DNA of 64,000 nucleotides from Lachnospiraceae bacterium. Lineage in GTDB: Bacteria; Bacillota; Clostridia; Lachnospirales; Lachnospiraceae. Numbering within the stretch: the first letter of the stretch is position 1; each line of letters begins with the position of its first letter. A program made the translations under genes and the position numbers. This document shows positions 1-8,145 of the stretch, piece by piece. The notes beneath the pieces are model-generated. The model worked only from the letters and a program-made list of their open reading frames with translations. It did not search any database and had not been told where the DNA came from. Location of the stretch: NCBI GenBank assembly GCA_017518735.1, contig JAFWTY010000008.1, positions 62,001 through 126,000 of the forward strand, written 5' to 3'.

Positions 1-81
1 ATCACAATATGGACAAGAATACACTTCATTGTCTTCCGAAACAAGTTTCCCTTTACATCTTGGACAAACCATACTTTTCAT
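1..81 (-). CDS. zinc-ribbon protein, N-terminal fragment (runs off the window)
   Basis: The first 27 codons of a leftward gene are visible. They contain two CxxC pairs, CPRC at residues 6-9 and CPYC at 23-26, which is the usual layout of a small N-terminal zinc ribbon. The ATG at 79-81 is preceded on the minus strand by an AGGGAGG ribosome site about ten bases away, which fixes the start. Everything after residue 27 lies outside the window, so the function cannot be inferred beyond a probable zinc-binding head. A protein with a similar CPRC/CPMC head lies at 35436-35861. Confidence 0.7.
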   Translation of the reverse strand, partial: MKSMVCPRCKGKLVSEDNEVYSCPYCD

Positions 82-184
82 CGTATGATACCTCCCTTCT
101 GTTTTTTTTCAATTTTAGCCCATTTTGTTCTATCTTTCAATGGTCACAAAGTCCGGTTATTATAATATTTTCGAGGATTTTTTA

Positions 185-391
185 ATGAAGAAATTAGAGC
201 GATTGAGAAATTTAAGAGAGGATCACGATCTGACACAGAAACAGATTGGGGAAATCCTGAACATCTCCCAGCGTTCATATGCCCATTATGAGGCCGGAAC
301 AAGAGAGATTCCTATTGATATGCTGATTCGCCTCGCTGATTACTATAAAGTCAGTCTCGATTATCTTACAAGCAGAACAGATAAAAAATAA
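185..391 (+). CDS. Xre-family helix-turn-helix regulator (68 aa)
   Basis: A compact single-domain DNA-binding protein of the Cro/C1 type. The helix-turn-helix covers roughly residues 15-40, with the pattern TQKQIGEILNISQ followed by a recognition helix (SYAHYEAG), and there is nothing after the five-helix fold. An earlier in-frame ATG at 125 exists, but a TATAAT hexamer at 161-166 lies between it and the chosen start, and GAGG at 173-176 fits the ATG at 185, so I use 185. It is transcribed alone, away from the leftward zinc-ribbon gene, and a terminator follows. The target is unknown; such proteins often repress their own promoter. Confidence 0.85.
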   Translation: MKKLERLRNLREDHDLTQKQIGEILNISQRSYAHYEAGTREIPIDMLIRLADYYKVSLDYLTSRTDKK

Positions 392-403
392 TCCTCTGCT
401 TCA

Positions 404-446
404 AACCCCAGCCATGCAAAGGGAGGCGCATGACTGAGGTTTTTTT
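404..446 (+). terminator. intrinsic terminator after the Xre regulator
   Basis: The arms AACCCCAGCCATGC (404-417) and GCATGACTGAGGTT (428-441) pair with two G-U wobbles and are followed by a run of seven T. It ends the regulator transcript before the convergent gene at 464. Confidence 0.85.
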
Positions 447-463
447 CAATCAAATTATTGTTC

Positions 464-1207
464 TTATTCCTGATAGACAAACAGAATTTTCTTATCTTTC
501 CAGATGTCATCACTAAACTCAAATTCTATTTCCTTTGCGTTATCCGGAACAACAAAGAATGCTTTTCCTGTTGATTTTCTACCGGGCGATAACGTAGCGG
601 ACAGGTCTTCGTCAAGATTACAATACCAGTCACATTCATAGCCGTCTGCGTAACAATCAAAGGATGTCGATGCCACAATCTGATCGGATCCGGAAATATT
701 CTCCACTTCTACCTCAATGTAAACTATTTTGGTATTCGGCTTCTGTTCATAGAACTCATTATCGTTTATATGTACTCCTTTGTTAAGGTATGTAACTTTC
801 CAGTTCGATCCTTCCACAACATCTCCGACATAAAACTTCTTCCCGTCTTTATTTTTCTTTACACCGGTCTCTTCTTCCTCTTCCTCGCTGCTTTGTCCAA
901 AAAGCTCTCCCCAGGAAAATGTTGATTCTTCTTCGGTAATCGTGGTTTGATTGTTATCCGCAACAATTGTGTTTCCCGAAGGAGTCTGTACTTCACGCAA
1001 ACCTTCCATGATGCCGATCCCAAAAATCACCGCCGCGCTAAGCAAACCAACAACCGACAGAATAATGCCCACCAGACCCATTTTGTCTTTTTTTGTAACC
1101 AGTGCAATGATTCCGAATATAATGGACAGAATTCCCGGAATGATTCCGATTACCTTCCAAGATGTAGCAATTGCTATTATTCCCAAAACAAGTGAAGCAA
1201 CTCCCAT
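464..1207 (-). CDS. membrane protein, DUF4190-like head with DUF4352/DUF5067-like outer domain
   Basis: 247 residues. Two glycine- and isoleucine-rich membrane hairpins occupy about residues 1-34 and 41-70, the pattern of DUF4190. An acidic linker with a run of glutamates follows (about 75-118). The last 125 residues form a beta-rich domain (KFYVGDVVEGSNWKVTYLNK to the end) like the extracellular DUF4352/DUF5067 domains of Firmicute surface proteins. The start has a GAGGAGG site on the minus strand. Five other proteins in this window share the glycine-zipper membrane part or a disordered tail (3044, 42196, 42920, 43529, 52586). Function unknown; I infer a surface-exposed, membrane-anchored protein. 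Confidence 0.75.
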   Translation of the reverse strand: MGVASLVLGIIAIATSWKVIGIIPGILSIIFGIIALVTKKDKMGLVGIILSVVGLLSAAVIFGIGIMEGLREVQTPSGNTIVADNNQTTITEEESTFSWGELFGQSSEEEEEETGVKKNKDGKKFYVGDVVEGSNWKVTYLNKGVHINDNEFYEQKPNTKIVYIEVEVENISGSDQIVASTSFDCYADGYECDWYCNLDEDLSATLSPGRKSTGKAFFVVPDNAKEIEFEFSDDIWKDKKILFVYQE

Positions 1208-1455
1208 AATCTATATCCTCCTCTCCGAAATATATTTCCGAATGATAGAAATATCATAACAAATACGTAGTTATTGCGTTTCCACCGCCATGGTGGCAAT
1301 TTCATTTTTCACTTTTTGAAAAATACCACTCTCTCCTTTTCACTTATTGTCATGGATGGTTTTATTTACCCGCGGTATATTATCTACAATCCTTCAGGGA
1401 ACGCTGAAGGGGAGCGTAAAAGGGCAAACATATATCACCAAAAGGAGGGTTGAAT

Positions 1456-2958
1456 ATGCCATTCAAAACTATTGCAGGAATTGCAATCGCAGTTGTAGTA
1501 TTCGTAATATTCTTCTTCATCGGTTATGTGAAGGCGCCTCCTGACATGGCGTACATCATTTCCGGTATGCGAAGAAAAGCCAGATTTGCAATCGGTAAGG
1601 CAACGATTCGTGTTCCGTTCTTTGAAAGACTGGACAAGTTGAATTTAAGATTGATCCCGATTGATGTAAAAACATCCAATGCGGTACCTACCGCGGACTA
1701 CATTAACATCAACGTGGACGCAACCGTAAACGTAAAGATCAGTTCCGAGCCGGACAAATTGCACCTGGCAGCGGAAAACTTCTTGAACCGTCCTACCGAA
1801 TACATCGCCAGCGTAGCCAGAGAAGTACTCGAAGGCAACGTTCGTGAGATCGTAGGTAAGATGAAACTCGAAGAAATGGTTTCCGACCGTCAGAAATTCG
1901 CAAACCTGGTAAAGGAAAATGCGGAGCCGGACCTTGCAGCCATGGGACTCGATATCATTTCCTTCAACGTTCAGAATTTTGTGGACGGAAATGAAGTAAT
2001 TGAAAACCTTGGTATCGACAACATCGTAAAAATCAAAAAGGCAGCAGCCATCGCACGTGCTGAAAGCGAAAGAGACATCAAAGTCGCTCAGGCAAATGCA
2101 GACAAAGAATCCAACGATGCAAATGTCGCTGCACAGACCGAAATTGCAAAGAAACAGAACGAACTTGCAATCAAACGTTCCGAACTCCAGATGGACGCCG
2201 ACACCAAAAAGGCTATGGCGGACGCTGCATACGAAATTCAGAAAGAAGAGCAGCGTAAAACCATCGAAATCACAACTGCCAACGCAGACATTGCTCGTCA
2301 GGAACGTGAGATTGAGTTGAAACAGAAAGCGGTTGCCGTAAAGGAACAGGCTCTGGAAGCAGAGGTTAAGAAACAGGCCGAAGCTGATAAGTATGCTGCA
2401 CAGCAGAAGGCAGACGCAAGCTTGTATCAGCGTCAGAAAGAAGCCGAGGCTCGTCAGTTCGAAGCACAGCGCCAGGCAGAAGCTAAAAAAGCACAGGCTG
2501 AAGCTGATCGTTTCGCAAAGGAACAGGAAGCCGAAGGTATCCGTGCCGTAGGTGAAGCCGAAGCTGCTGCCATCGCAGCCAAAGGTCTTGCGGAAGCGGA
2601 AGCTATGGAAAAGAAAGCCGAAGCTTATGCGAAATACAACAAGGCAGCCGTTGCCGAAATGATGATCATGGTACTTCCCGAGATTGCCGAAAAGGTTGCA
2701 GAACCTTTAGGACAGATCGACAAGATCACCATCATCGGCGGAGGCGAAGGCGGAGCCAATGGTGTAAACCAGGTTGCCGGAAATGTGCCTGTAGTAATGG
2801 CTAAGGTTTTTGAAAGCATGAAAGAAGCTACCGGCATCGATCTTGCATCCATCATCAACGCGGAATCCTATGACGCTAAGGTAAATCGCAACATTAACCT
2901 TTCCGGACTGGAAGACGTAAACCTTGTGGTAAATAATCCTGCACCCGCAGAAAGCTGA
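1456..2958 (+). CDS. flotillin-family protein (SPFH domain)
   Basis: 500 residues. Residues 5-22 form an N-terminal membrane hairpin, about 25-200 is the SPFH/band 7 domain, and 200-390 is a long coiled coil rich in Glu-Ala repeats (AEAEAMEKKAEAYAKY). A glycine-rich stretch and a short folded tail end the protein. Flotillins form oligomeric scaffolds at the inner face of the membrane and organise membrane microdomains. AAAGGAGGG at 1441-1449 fits the ATG at 1456 rather than the TTG at 1450. In many Firmicutes floT sits next to an NfeD gene; none is visible here. The leader has a small hairpin (1391-1410) and a possible TATATT at 1376-1381. Confidence 0.92.
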   Translation: MPFKTIAGIAIAVVVFVIFFFIGYVKAPPDMAYIISGMRRKARFAIGKATIRVPFFERLDKLNLRLIPIDVKTSNAVPTADYININVDATVNVKISSEPDKLHLAAENFLNRPTEYIASVAREVLEGNVREIVGKMKLEEMVSDRQKFANLVKENAEPDLAAMGLDIISFNVQNFVDGNEVIENLGIDNIVKIKKAAAIARAESERDIKVAQANADKESNDANVAAQTEIAKKQNELAIKRSELQMDADTKKAMADAAYEIQKEEQRKTIEITTANADIARQEREIELKQKAVAVKEQALEAEVKKQAEADKYAAQQKADASLYQRQKEAEARQFEAQRQAEAKKAQAEADRFAKEQEAEGIRAVGEAEAAAIAAKGLAEAEAMEKKAEAYAKYNKAAVAEMMIMVLPEIAEKVAEPLGQIDKITIIGGGEGGANGVNQVAGNVPVVMAKVFESMKEATGIDLASIINAESYDAKVNRNINLSGLEDVNLVVNNPAPAES

Positions 2959-2995
2959 CAGCTAACTACCGCGCATCGTCCCAATATATATGAAA

Positions 2996-3020
2996 AGGGC
3001 CCCGAAGAAATTCGGGGCCT
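2996..3020. terminator. bidirectional terminator between flotillin and the 3044 gene
   Basis: GGCCCCGAA (2998-3006) pairs with TTCGGGGCC (3011-3019) around a four-base loop. On the minus strand the stem is followed by CTTTTC and on the plus strand by TCTTTC. It lies between two convergent genes, so it probably serves both. Confidence 0.75.
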
Positions 3021-3043
3021 CTTTCGTGTGTATGATTATTTCT

Positions 3044-4180
3044 TTACTCTTCGCGTCTTAACTTAATCAGCAATCCGGCAAACATGAAGTAAATGATTGC
3101 GGTTAAAAGTATCGTGAGGAAATCCAGCACTCTGCGTCCGACCATACTGCCAAATCCGCCGAAAACCATTCCGAGCGCCATCGTACCGCCAACTCCTCCC
3201 ACTAAGGAAAGAATGGAATAGATCACGATAAATACGCCGAAAATGATCATCAGCACTGCAGGGAACATAGTGGACGGCCAACTGGTTTTCTTTCCCTGTA
3301 AGCGACGGTTGAAACGGATTCGAATGGAGTTAAGCTTAAATCGAAGGATAATCCAAAGAACCATCATTACCCAGCCAAGCAAAATCAAAAGAATAGTCGC
3401 TCCGATCAATCTTCCGTCAATATCAACTCCGAAATACCACAGGATTTCTTCCAAAAAGTAACTTCCGGCCATTGATGCAATCGTACCGATCAGATATACC
3501 GACGCTACTATAAAAGATAATACGATATGGAAACAACCGGCAACAATCCCGACGGTAATACCGCCCGTTGCTGCAATTTCTCTCTTTTTGGCAGATCCCC
3601 AGGTAATCCATCCTTCCAGTACCATCGGAAGATATGACAGGGTAATAAAGAACTGAAGCATAACCGACCAGCCGGAATAATAGAATCCATCCGCTGCATA
3701 CATAATGGATGAAATAAGCGAAAACAAAAATGCCAGAGAGGACATAATTGCGAGCGTAAGTACCAGCGGAGATTTAAAACCGCTTACAGGCATAGGTTCC
3801 GGTTGATAAAAAGGAGACGCCTGCTGATATACGGGAGCCGCATAACTTGCCTGCTGAGGCGTTGCATAACCCACCGGATTGTTCATCGGAATGTTGTTGA
3901 CCGGCAGGTTGTTCATCTGCATACCGCCGCTCATGGGATCATAGCCGTAATCCGGCACCGGCTGTATTCCACCCATGGAATCATATCCCATTCCGCCGTT
4001 GTTTGCCGGTCCGTTCTGGTAAGCGTTGTAATCCATTCCCGGGTTAAATCCCTGGTCTACCGGTGCGCCATACCCCTGATTCATCGGAGCATTGTAATAG
4101 CCCGTCTCGGGACCATAACCTTGGTTGTTCATTGGAACGTTCCCGTCGGGTCCGTATCCGTAAGGATAATTACCATCCAT
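3044..4180 (-). CDS. multi-pass membrane protein with Gly/Tyr/Asn/Gln-rich disordered N-terminus
   Basis: 378 residues. The first ~135 are low-complexity and rich in G, Y, N, P, Q and M, with recurring NQGYG and GYGP-like units. The rest has about six to seven hydrophobic segments, with a basic cytoplasmic stretch (KLNSIRIRFNRRLQGKK) in the middle. An AGGAGG ribosome site precedes the start. The gene follows the SleB-like gene by about 30 bases with no terminator between them, so it may be the last gene of that operon. I do not recognise the family. It resembles the tandem proteins at 42196-44221 in having a prion-like tail on a membrane body. Confidence 0.7.
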   Translation of the reverse strand: MDGNYPYGYGPDGNVPMNNQGYGPETGYYNAPMNQGYGAPVDQGFNPGMDYNAYQNGPANNGGMGYDSMGGIQPVPDYGYDPMSGGMQMNNLPVNNIPMNNPVGYATPQQASYAAPVYQQASPFYQPEPMPVSGFKSPLVLTLAIMSSLAFLFSLISSIMYAADGFYYSGWSVMLQFFITLSYLPMVLEGWITWGSAKKREIAATGGITVGIVAGCFHIVLSFIVASVYLIGTIASMAGSYFLEEILWYFGVDIDGRLIGATILLILLGWVMMVLWIILRFKLNSIRIRFNRRLQGKKTSWPSTMFPAVLMIIFGVFIVIYSILSLVGGVGGTMALGMVFGGFGSMVGRRVLDFLTILLTAIIYFMFAGLLIKLRREE

Positions 4181-4212
4181 CCTTTTTACCTCCTAAACAT
4201 TTTATATTTTAT

Positions 4213-5424
4213 TTAATAAAAAATGTGTCCGCCGATAATGGTTCCCTGCATGCCCTCCAAAGGAGTTCTGAAGTACAGACAGGTTCCTACGTTACTCATG
4301 CCGGCCATGGCCTGATCCGCTGCCTGATAGCAGGATGCTGTTGCACGGTTTTCCGCAATTGCTACCGCAAGTCTTCCGCTTCCCGCGGGAGAAAACTGAT
4401 ACGGCTGATAGATAACACCCGATACGGAGTTCGGATATCTGCTGGAAAGCACACGATTAATAACAACCGCGCCGACTGCCAGCTGTCCTTCATACGGTTC
4501 TCCGCCGGCCTCGCAATAAATGATGTTGGCTAAAAGAACTCTGTCTCCCTCTTCAAACGTTACCTGGGAAATATCTCTCCAGGCTGCTGCCTGCGCAGCT
4601 CTCGAAAGGGCAAGTTCTCGTTCGTACTGTGCTCTCAATGCGGCAATGTCTGCTTCCTGCTGCTTGATTTCCAGCTCTTTTGCGGCAATTTCCGCTTCGT
4701 ATTCCTTGATTTCCTGATTGGCGGTGTTGATCTGTGCCTGATACTGAGCCACATAATCTCCGGTCGTCTTGATCAATTCGTTGATACGATCCTGTTCCGC
4801 CTGAATCTCTTCTTTGAGTTCTTCGAGTTCGGCACGCTCTTCCTCGAGCACCTCCTCTTTTGCGATGACCTCTTCCTTCATTTCCTGATATTTATCAAGC
4901 ATACGGCTGTCATATTCCGCAACCATACGAAGGTAGTCGGTATTATTCAAAAATGAACTGAAGCTCGAACTTCCGATCAAAATCTCCAGATAGGTCTCCT
5001 TCGGAGCCTCGTAAGAAGCCTTAAAGCGCTTCTTCATCGCCTCGTACTGCGCTTCTTCGGTCGCTTTTGCCTCTTCCAGTTCCTTTAAGGTTTCATCGAT
5101 TTCCTGCTCTTTTGCCGCAATCTTAGACTCCACGGCTTCCATACGGTCCGCGGCTTCGCCAAGTTCGGTGTTGAGCTCATTCAGTTTTGACTTCAGGTCG
5201 CCCTGCTTAACTTCCAGCTGTTCTTTTTGCTGTTCCTGCTGCTGTTTTTGCTCTTCCTGCTGTTTCTTCTGCTGTTCGCTTTGCTGTTTTTCCTGTTCCT
5301 TCTGCTTGATTTTTTCCATCGTGGAAGAAGGCGTGTCCGCTTTTGCGGGCAGCATCGGAAGCGAAGAAATCGCCAGTACAAAAACGACTGCCAGAGCGAC
5401 TGCTTTTCCCTTAAACTTTTTCAT
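4213..5424 (-). CDS. coiled-coil cell-wall hydrolase, SleB/CwlJ type
   Basis: 403 residues. A signal peptide covers about residues 1-30 (MKKFKGKAVALAVV, ending PAKA). A very long coiled coil follows, Gln/Lys/Glu-rich at first (KQQEEQKQQQEQQKEQ) and like the hinge of PcsB/CwlO-type proteins. The C-terminal ~115 residues are a Hydrolase_2 (SleB) domain with the NIIYCEAGGEPYEGQLAVG motif and its conserved glutamate. This fold cleaves peptidoglycan as a lytic enzyme. I chose the ATG at 5422-5424 because the signal peptide starts there. It lies one base beyond the dCMP deaminase stop and lacks a close ribosome site, which suggests translational coupling. Exported wall turnover is the likely role. 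Confidence 0.85.
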   Translation of the reverse strand: MKKFKGKAVALAVVFVLAISSLPMLPAKADTPSSTMEKIKQKEQEKQQSEQQKKQQEEQKQQQEQQKEQLEVKQGDLKSKLNELNTELGEAADRMEAVESKIAAKEQEIDETLKELEEAKATEEAQYEAMKKRFKASYEAPKETYLEILIGSSSFSSFLNNTDYLRMVAEYDSRMLDKYQEMKEEVIAKEEVLEEERAELEELKEEIQAEQDRINELIKTTGDYVAQYQAQINTANQEIKEYEAEIAAKELEIKQQEADIAALRAQYERELALSRAAQAAAWRDISQVTFEEGDRVLLANIIYCEAGGEPYEGQLAVGAVVINRVLSSRYPNSVSGVIYQPYQFSPAGSGRLAVAIAENRATASCYQAADQAMAGMSNVGTCLYFRTPLEGMQGTIIGGHIFY

Positions 5425-5425
5425 T

Positions 5426-5905
5426 TTAAACGTCAATCTTAATCTCTCTTCCGGAGTGTACATATTGCTTGTATTCTACACCTGCAGCATCAAACATGCG
5501 CTTGCTCGCGATATTCATCGGAGTTCCTTCATATTTGTCGCTGTCGTAAATTACCGTTTTGATTCCGGCCTGAATGATGGCCTTAGCGCATTCGTTGCAG
5601 GGGAATAAGGAAACATAAAGTTTCGATTCTTCCAGGCTTCCTCCGCGATAATTCAAAATGGCGTTCAGCTCGCTGTGTGCCACGAAAGGATATTTTGTTT
5701 CCAGATCGCTTCCTTCCCTTGCCCAGGGAAACAGTTCATCGGAACAGCCGTTGGGAAATCCGTTATATCCCACCGAAAGAATACGGTTGTCCGAACCTAC
5801 AATACACGCACCAACCTGGGTGTTCGGGTCCTTGCTTCTTTCTCCGGACAAAATCGCAATCCCCATAAAATACTCATCCCAAGAAATATAGTCCTGTCTT
5901 TTCAT
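5426..5905 (-). CDS. dCMP deaminase family protein (ComEB-like)
   Basis: 159 residues, the normal length for the family. The zinc-dependent deaminase signature is present: HSE (AHSELNAILNY) and PCNEC (LFPCNECAKAII), giving one His and two Cys ligands plus the proton-shuttling Glu. The enzyme converts dCMP to dUMP, feeding dTMP synthesis. AAGGAG lies ahead of the start. It follows upp in the operon, placing two pyrimidine nucleotide genes together, and its stop almost touches the start of the wall hydrolase. A generic CMP/dCMP deaminase is the alternative. Confidence 0.9.
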   Translation of the reverse strand: MKRQDYISWDEYFMGIAILSGERSKDPNTQVGACIVGSDNRILSVGYNGFPNGCSDELFPWAREGSDLETKYPFVAHSELNAILNYRGGSLEESKLYVSLFPCNECAKAIIQAGIKTVIYDSDKYEGTPMNIASKRMFDAAGVEYKQYVHSGREIKIDV

Positions 5906-5946
5906 ACGCTTCTCCTTCCCTTTTTACACAAACCCCTGTTACGTAA

Positions 5947-6576
5947 TTACTTGGTTCCGAAAATTCTGTCACCGGCATCCCCTAATCCCGGGACAATATA
6001 TGCCTGCTCGTTCAAATGCTCATCCAGTGCGCCGATGAACAGATCCACATCGGGATGTGCCTCCGTCATCTTCTTTACACCTTCGGGAGCGGCGATGATA
6101 CACATGAAATGAATCTTCTTGCAGCCTTTGTCTTTTAACATCTGAATGGCTGCCACGCTGGATCCGCCGGTTGCAAGCATGGGATCCACTACAAAAACTT
6201 CTCTCTCGGAGCAGTCTGCCGGAAGCTTGCAATAATACTCTACCGGCTCATGTGTTTCGGGATCGCGGTATAATCCGATGTGTCCGACTTTTGCGGTGGG
6301 AATCAGGGCAACCATACCGTCCACCATGCCGAGACCTGCTCTTAAGATCGGAATAATTGCCAGTTTCTTTCCCTTTAATTCCTTTACGGTCGTCTTGCAG
6401 ATCGGTGTTTCGATTTCCACATCGGCAAGCTCCAGATCTCTGGTTGCCTCATAGCAGATCAACATTGCGATTTCGCTGATGGTCTCACGGAAATCCTTCG
6501 TTCCTGTGTCCTTTCTGCGGATGTAACCGATTTTGTGCTGGATCAAAGGATGATCCATTACTACTACTTTTGCCAT
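5947..6576 (-). CDS. upp: uracil phosphoribosyltransferase
   Basis: 209 residues, full length. The PRPP-binding loop [12 protein letters not shown] and the C-terminal [13 protein letters not shown] typical of Upp are intact. The enzyme makes UMP from uracil and PRPP in pyrimidine salvage. The start has GGAGGG upstream. It stands between rpiB, which serves ribose-5-phosphate metabolism and hence PRPP supply, and the dCMP deaminase. A similar order is common in Firmicutes. Nothing unusual is seen. Confidence 0.97.
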   Translation of the reverse strand: MAKVVVMDHPLIQHKIGYIRRKDTGTKDFRETISEIAMLICYEATRDLELADVEIETPICKTTVKELKGKKLAIIPILRAGLGMVDGMVALIPTAKVGHIGLYRDPETHEPVEYYCKLPADCSEREVFVVDPMLATGGSSVAAIQMLKDKGCKKIHFMCIIAAPEGVKKMTEAHPDVDLFIGALDEHLNEQAYIVPGLGDAGDRIFGTK

Positions 6577-6634
6577 AGTATTCCCTCCATTTCCCCCTAT
6601 ATAAGATACGTTTTTATATGATAGTCTTTACGGA

Positions 6635-7066
6635 TTAATCTTCGATTTTGTCCACGCGGCGCTGATGACGTTCCTCGTTTGAAAACGGTGTATCAAAAAA
6701 GGTATCCGTGATGTTTAACGCGAGCCCTTCTCCTACGATTCCGGCTCCCATAACCAGTATGTTTGCATTGTTGTGGAGTCTCGTTAAGGAAGCGGATAAC
6801 GAATCTGAGCAAAGTGCGGCGCGTACGCCCTTTATTTTATTTGCCACCATGCTCATTCCGATTCCGGTGGTACAGATCAAAACTCCGAACTCGCACTCTC
6901 CGTCCGCAACTGCCTTAGCTGCCGGCTTTCCGAAATCCGGATAGTCGCAGGAGGATTTGTCATAACATCCGAAATCCTTTACTTCATATCCTTTTTTCTC
7001 AAGATGGGCTTTGACTTTTTCCTTTAAATCAAATCCGCCGTGATCGCTTGCGATCGATACTTTCAT
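6635..7066 (-). CDS. rpiB: ribose-5-phosphate isomerase B
   Basis: 143 residues of the RpiB/LacA/LacB fold. ASDHGGFDLKE at the N-terminus and the GILICTTGIGMS-like loop (here VLICTTGIGMSMVANK) with its catalytic cysteine are present. It interconverts ribulose-5-phosphate and ribose-5-phosphate. The ATG at 7064-7066 shares a base with the stop of the Sua5 gene (TAATG) and has GGGAGG inside the end of that gene, so translation is probably coupled. Confidence 0.95.
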   Translation of the reverse strand: MKVSIASDHGGFDLKEKVKAHLEKKGYEVKDFGCYDKSSCDYPDFGKPAAKAVADGECEFGVLICTTGIGMSMVANKIKGVRAALCSDSLSASLTRLHNNANILVMGAGIVGEGLALNITDTFFDTPFSNEERHQRRVDKIED

Positions 7067-8127
7067 TATGCTTCCTCCCACAAATTGATGATCTTATGGC
7101 CGGCCGCCTTTAACAATCGATTCATGATGGCCACGTGAAGACCGGTTCCGGAAAAACTCTCCGAAGAAATGATTTCCACGCCCTCGTCATCAAACTCCCT
7201 GAGGATTCGATATAGTGAAGCCGCTACTTCCTCTTCGTTTTCCCTGCTGCCGATCACCTTCACACTGTCGGCTTTATACAAATCCGCGCATTCGCTTGTC
7301 GCGATAACGCCGGTTTTTCTTCCTTTTTTCGATGCCTCTTCGGAGCGGGCATTGATGGAAGAAATCACTTCTTCCTTATTTCCCTCAAAAATGACCAGCT
7401 CCCCTTTCGGCGCATAATGCCGGTATCTCATTCCGGGCGCTTTCGGACGATCCGTTGCATTTCCGTTTAAGATCGTCGGATCCGTCGCCACCTCTCCGAG
7501 GACTTCCTCGAGCATCTCTTTCGTGATGTATCCCGGTCTTAAAATCATCGGAACATCACCTGTTAAATCCACAATCGTCGACTCCAGGCCAATCGGAATG
7601 TCTCCTCCGTCAATGATCGCATCGACTCTTCCGTCCATATCCTGCACCACATATTTGGCAATCGTGGGGGACGGTTTTCCGGAAAGATTTGCAGACGGTG
7701 CCGCAATATATCCGCCTGCCGCTTCGATAAATCTCTTCGCCACGGGATGGGAAGGGAATCTTACCGCCACGGTATCCAGACCGCCCGTGGTTTCCTTCGG
7801 AACCAGGTCGGACTTTGGGAAAATCATGGTCAGCGGTCCCGGCCAGAACTTTTCAGCCAGTTTTTCCGCCGCCTCCGGAATATCTTTTACAAGAGGCTTT
7901 AAATCCTCTAATTTTGCAATGTGTACGATGAGCGGATTATCGGACGGTCTTCCCTTTGCCGCATAGATTTTTCTGGAAGATTCCGGATTTAGGGCATCTC
8001 CGCCCAATCCGTATACGGTCTCCGTCGGAAAAGCAACAAGGCCGCCGCGTTTTATAATCTCTCCGAGAGTTTCCATTTCGGGAACAAGCGGATTTTCCTG
8101 TGTAATTCGATAAACAGCGGTTTCCAT
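7066..8127 (-). CDS. ywlC: threonylcarbamoyl-AMP synthase (Sua5/YwlC)
   Basis: 353 residues: an N-terminal YrdC domain (about 20-205, with FPTETVYGLGGDA and APSANLSGKPSPT) and a C-terminal Sua5 domain. The YrdC part makes threonylcarbamoyl-adenylate from Thr, bicarbonate and ATP for the t6A37 modification of ANN-decoding tRNAs. The length matches Sua5 rather than the short TsaC form. CGGAGAG precedes the start. It is the second gene of the operon driven from 9998-10026. Confidence 0.95.
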   Translation of the reverse strand: METAVYRITQENPLVPEMETLGEIIKRGGLVAFPTETVYGLGGDALNPESSRKIYAAKGRPSDNPLIVHIAKLEDLKPLVKDIPEAAEKLAEKFWPGPLTMIFPKSDLVPKETTGGLDTVAVRFPSHPVAKRFIEAAGGYIAAPSANLSGKPSPTIAKYVVQDMDGRVDAIIDGGDIPIGLESTIVDLTGDVPMILRPGYITKEMLEEVLGEVATDPTILNGNATDRPKAPGMRYRHYAPKGELVIFEGNKEEVISSINARSEEASKKGRKTGVIATSECADLYKADSVKVIGSRENEEEVAASLYRILREFDDEGVEIISSESFSGTGLHVAIMNRLLKAAGHKIINLWEEA

Positions 8128-8145
8128 TTTTCTCTCCGTCCGGTC

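Noticed and set aside
1376..1410. A riboswitch or attenuator ahead of the flotillin gene
   Set aside because: Only a single 7-bp hairpin without a T-run is present, and no known aptamer pattern was recognised.
5168..5608. A long Cys/Ser/Phe-rich frame opposite the SleB-like gene
   Set aside because: It is the antisense of the Gln/Glu/Lys coiled-coil codons of the real gene.
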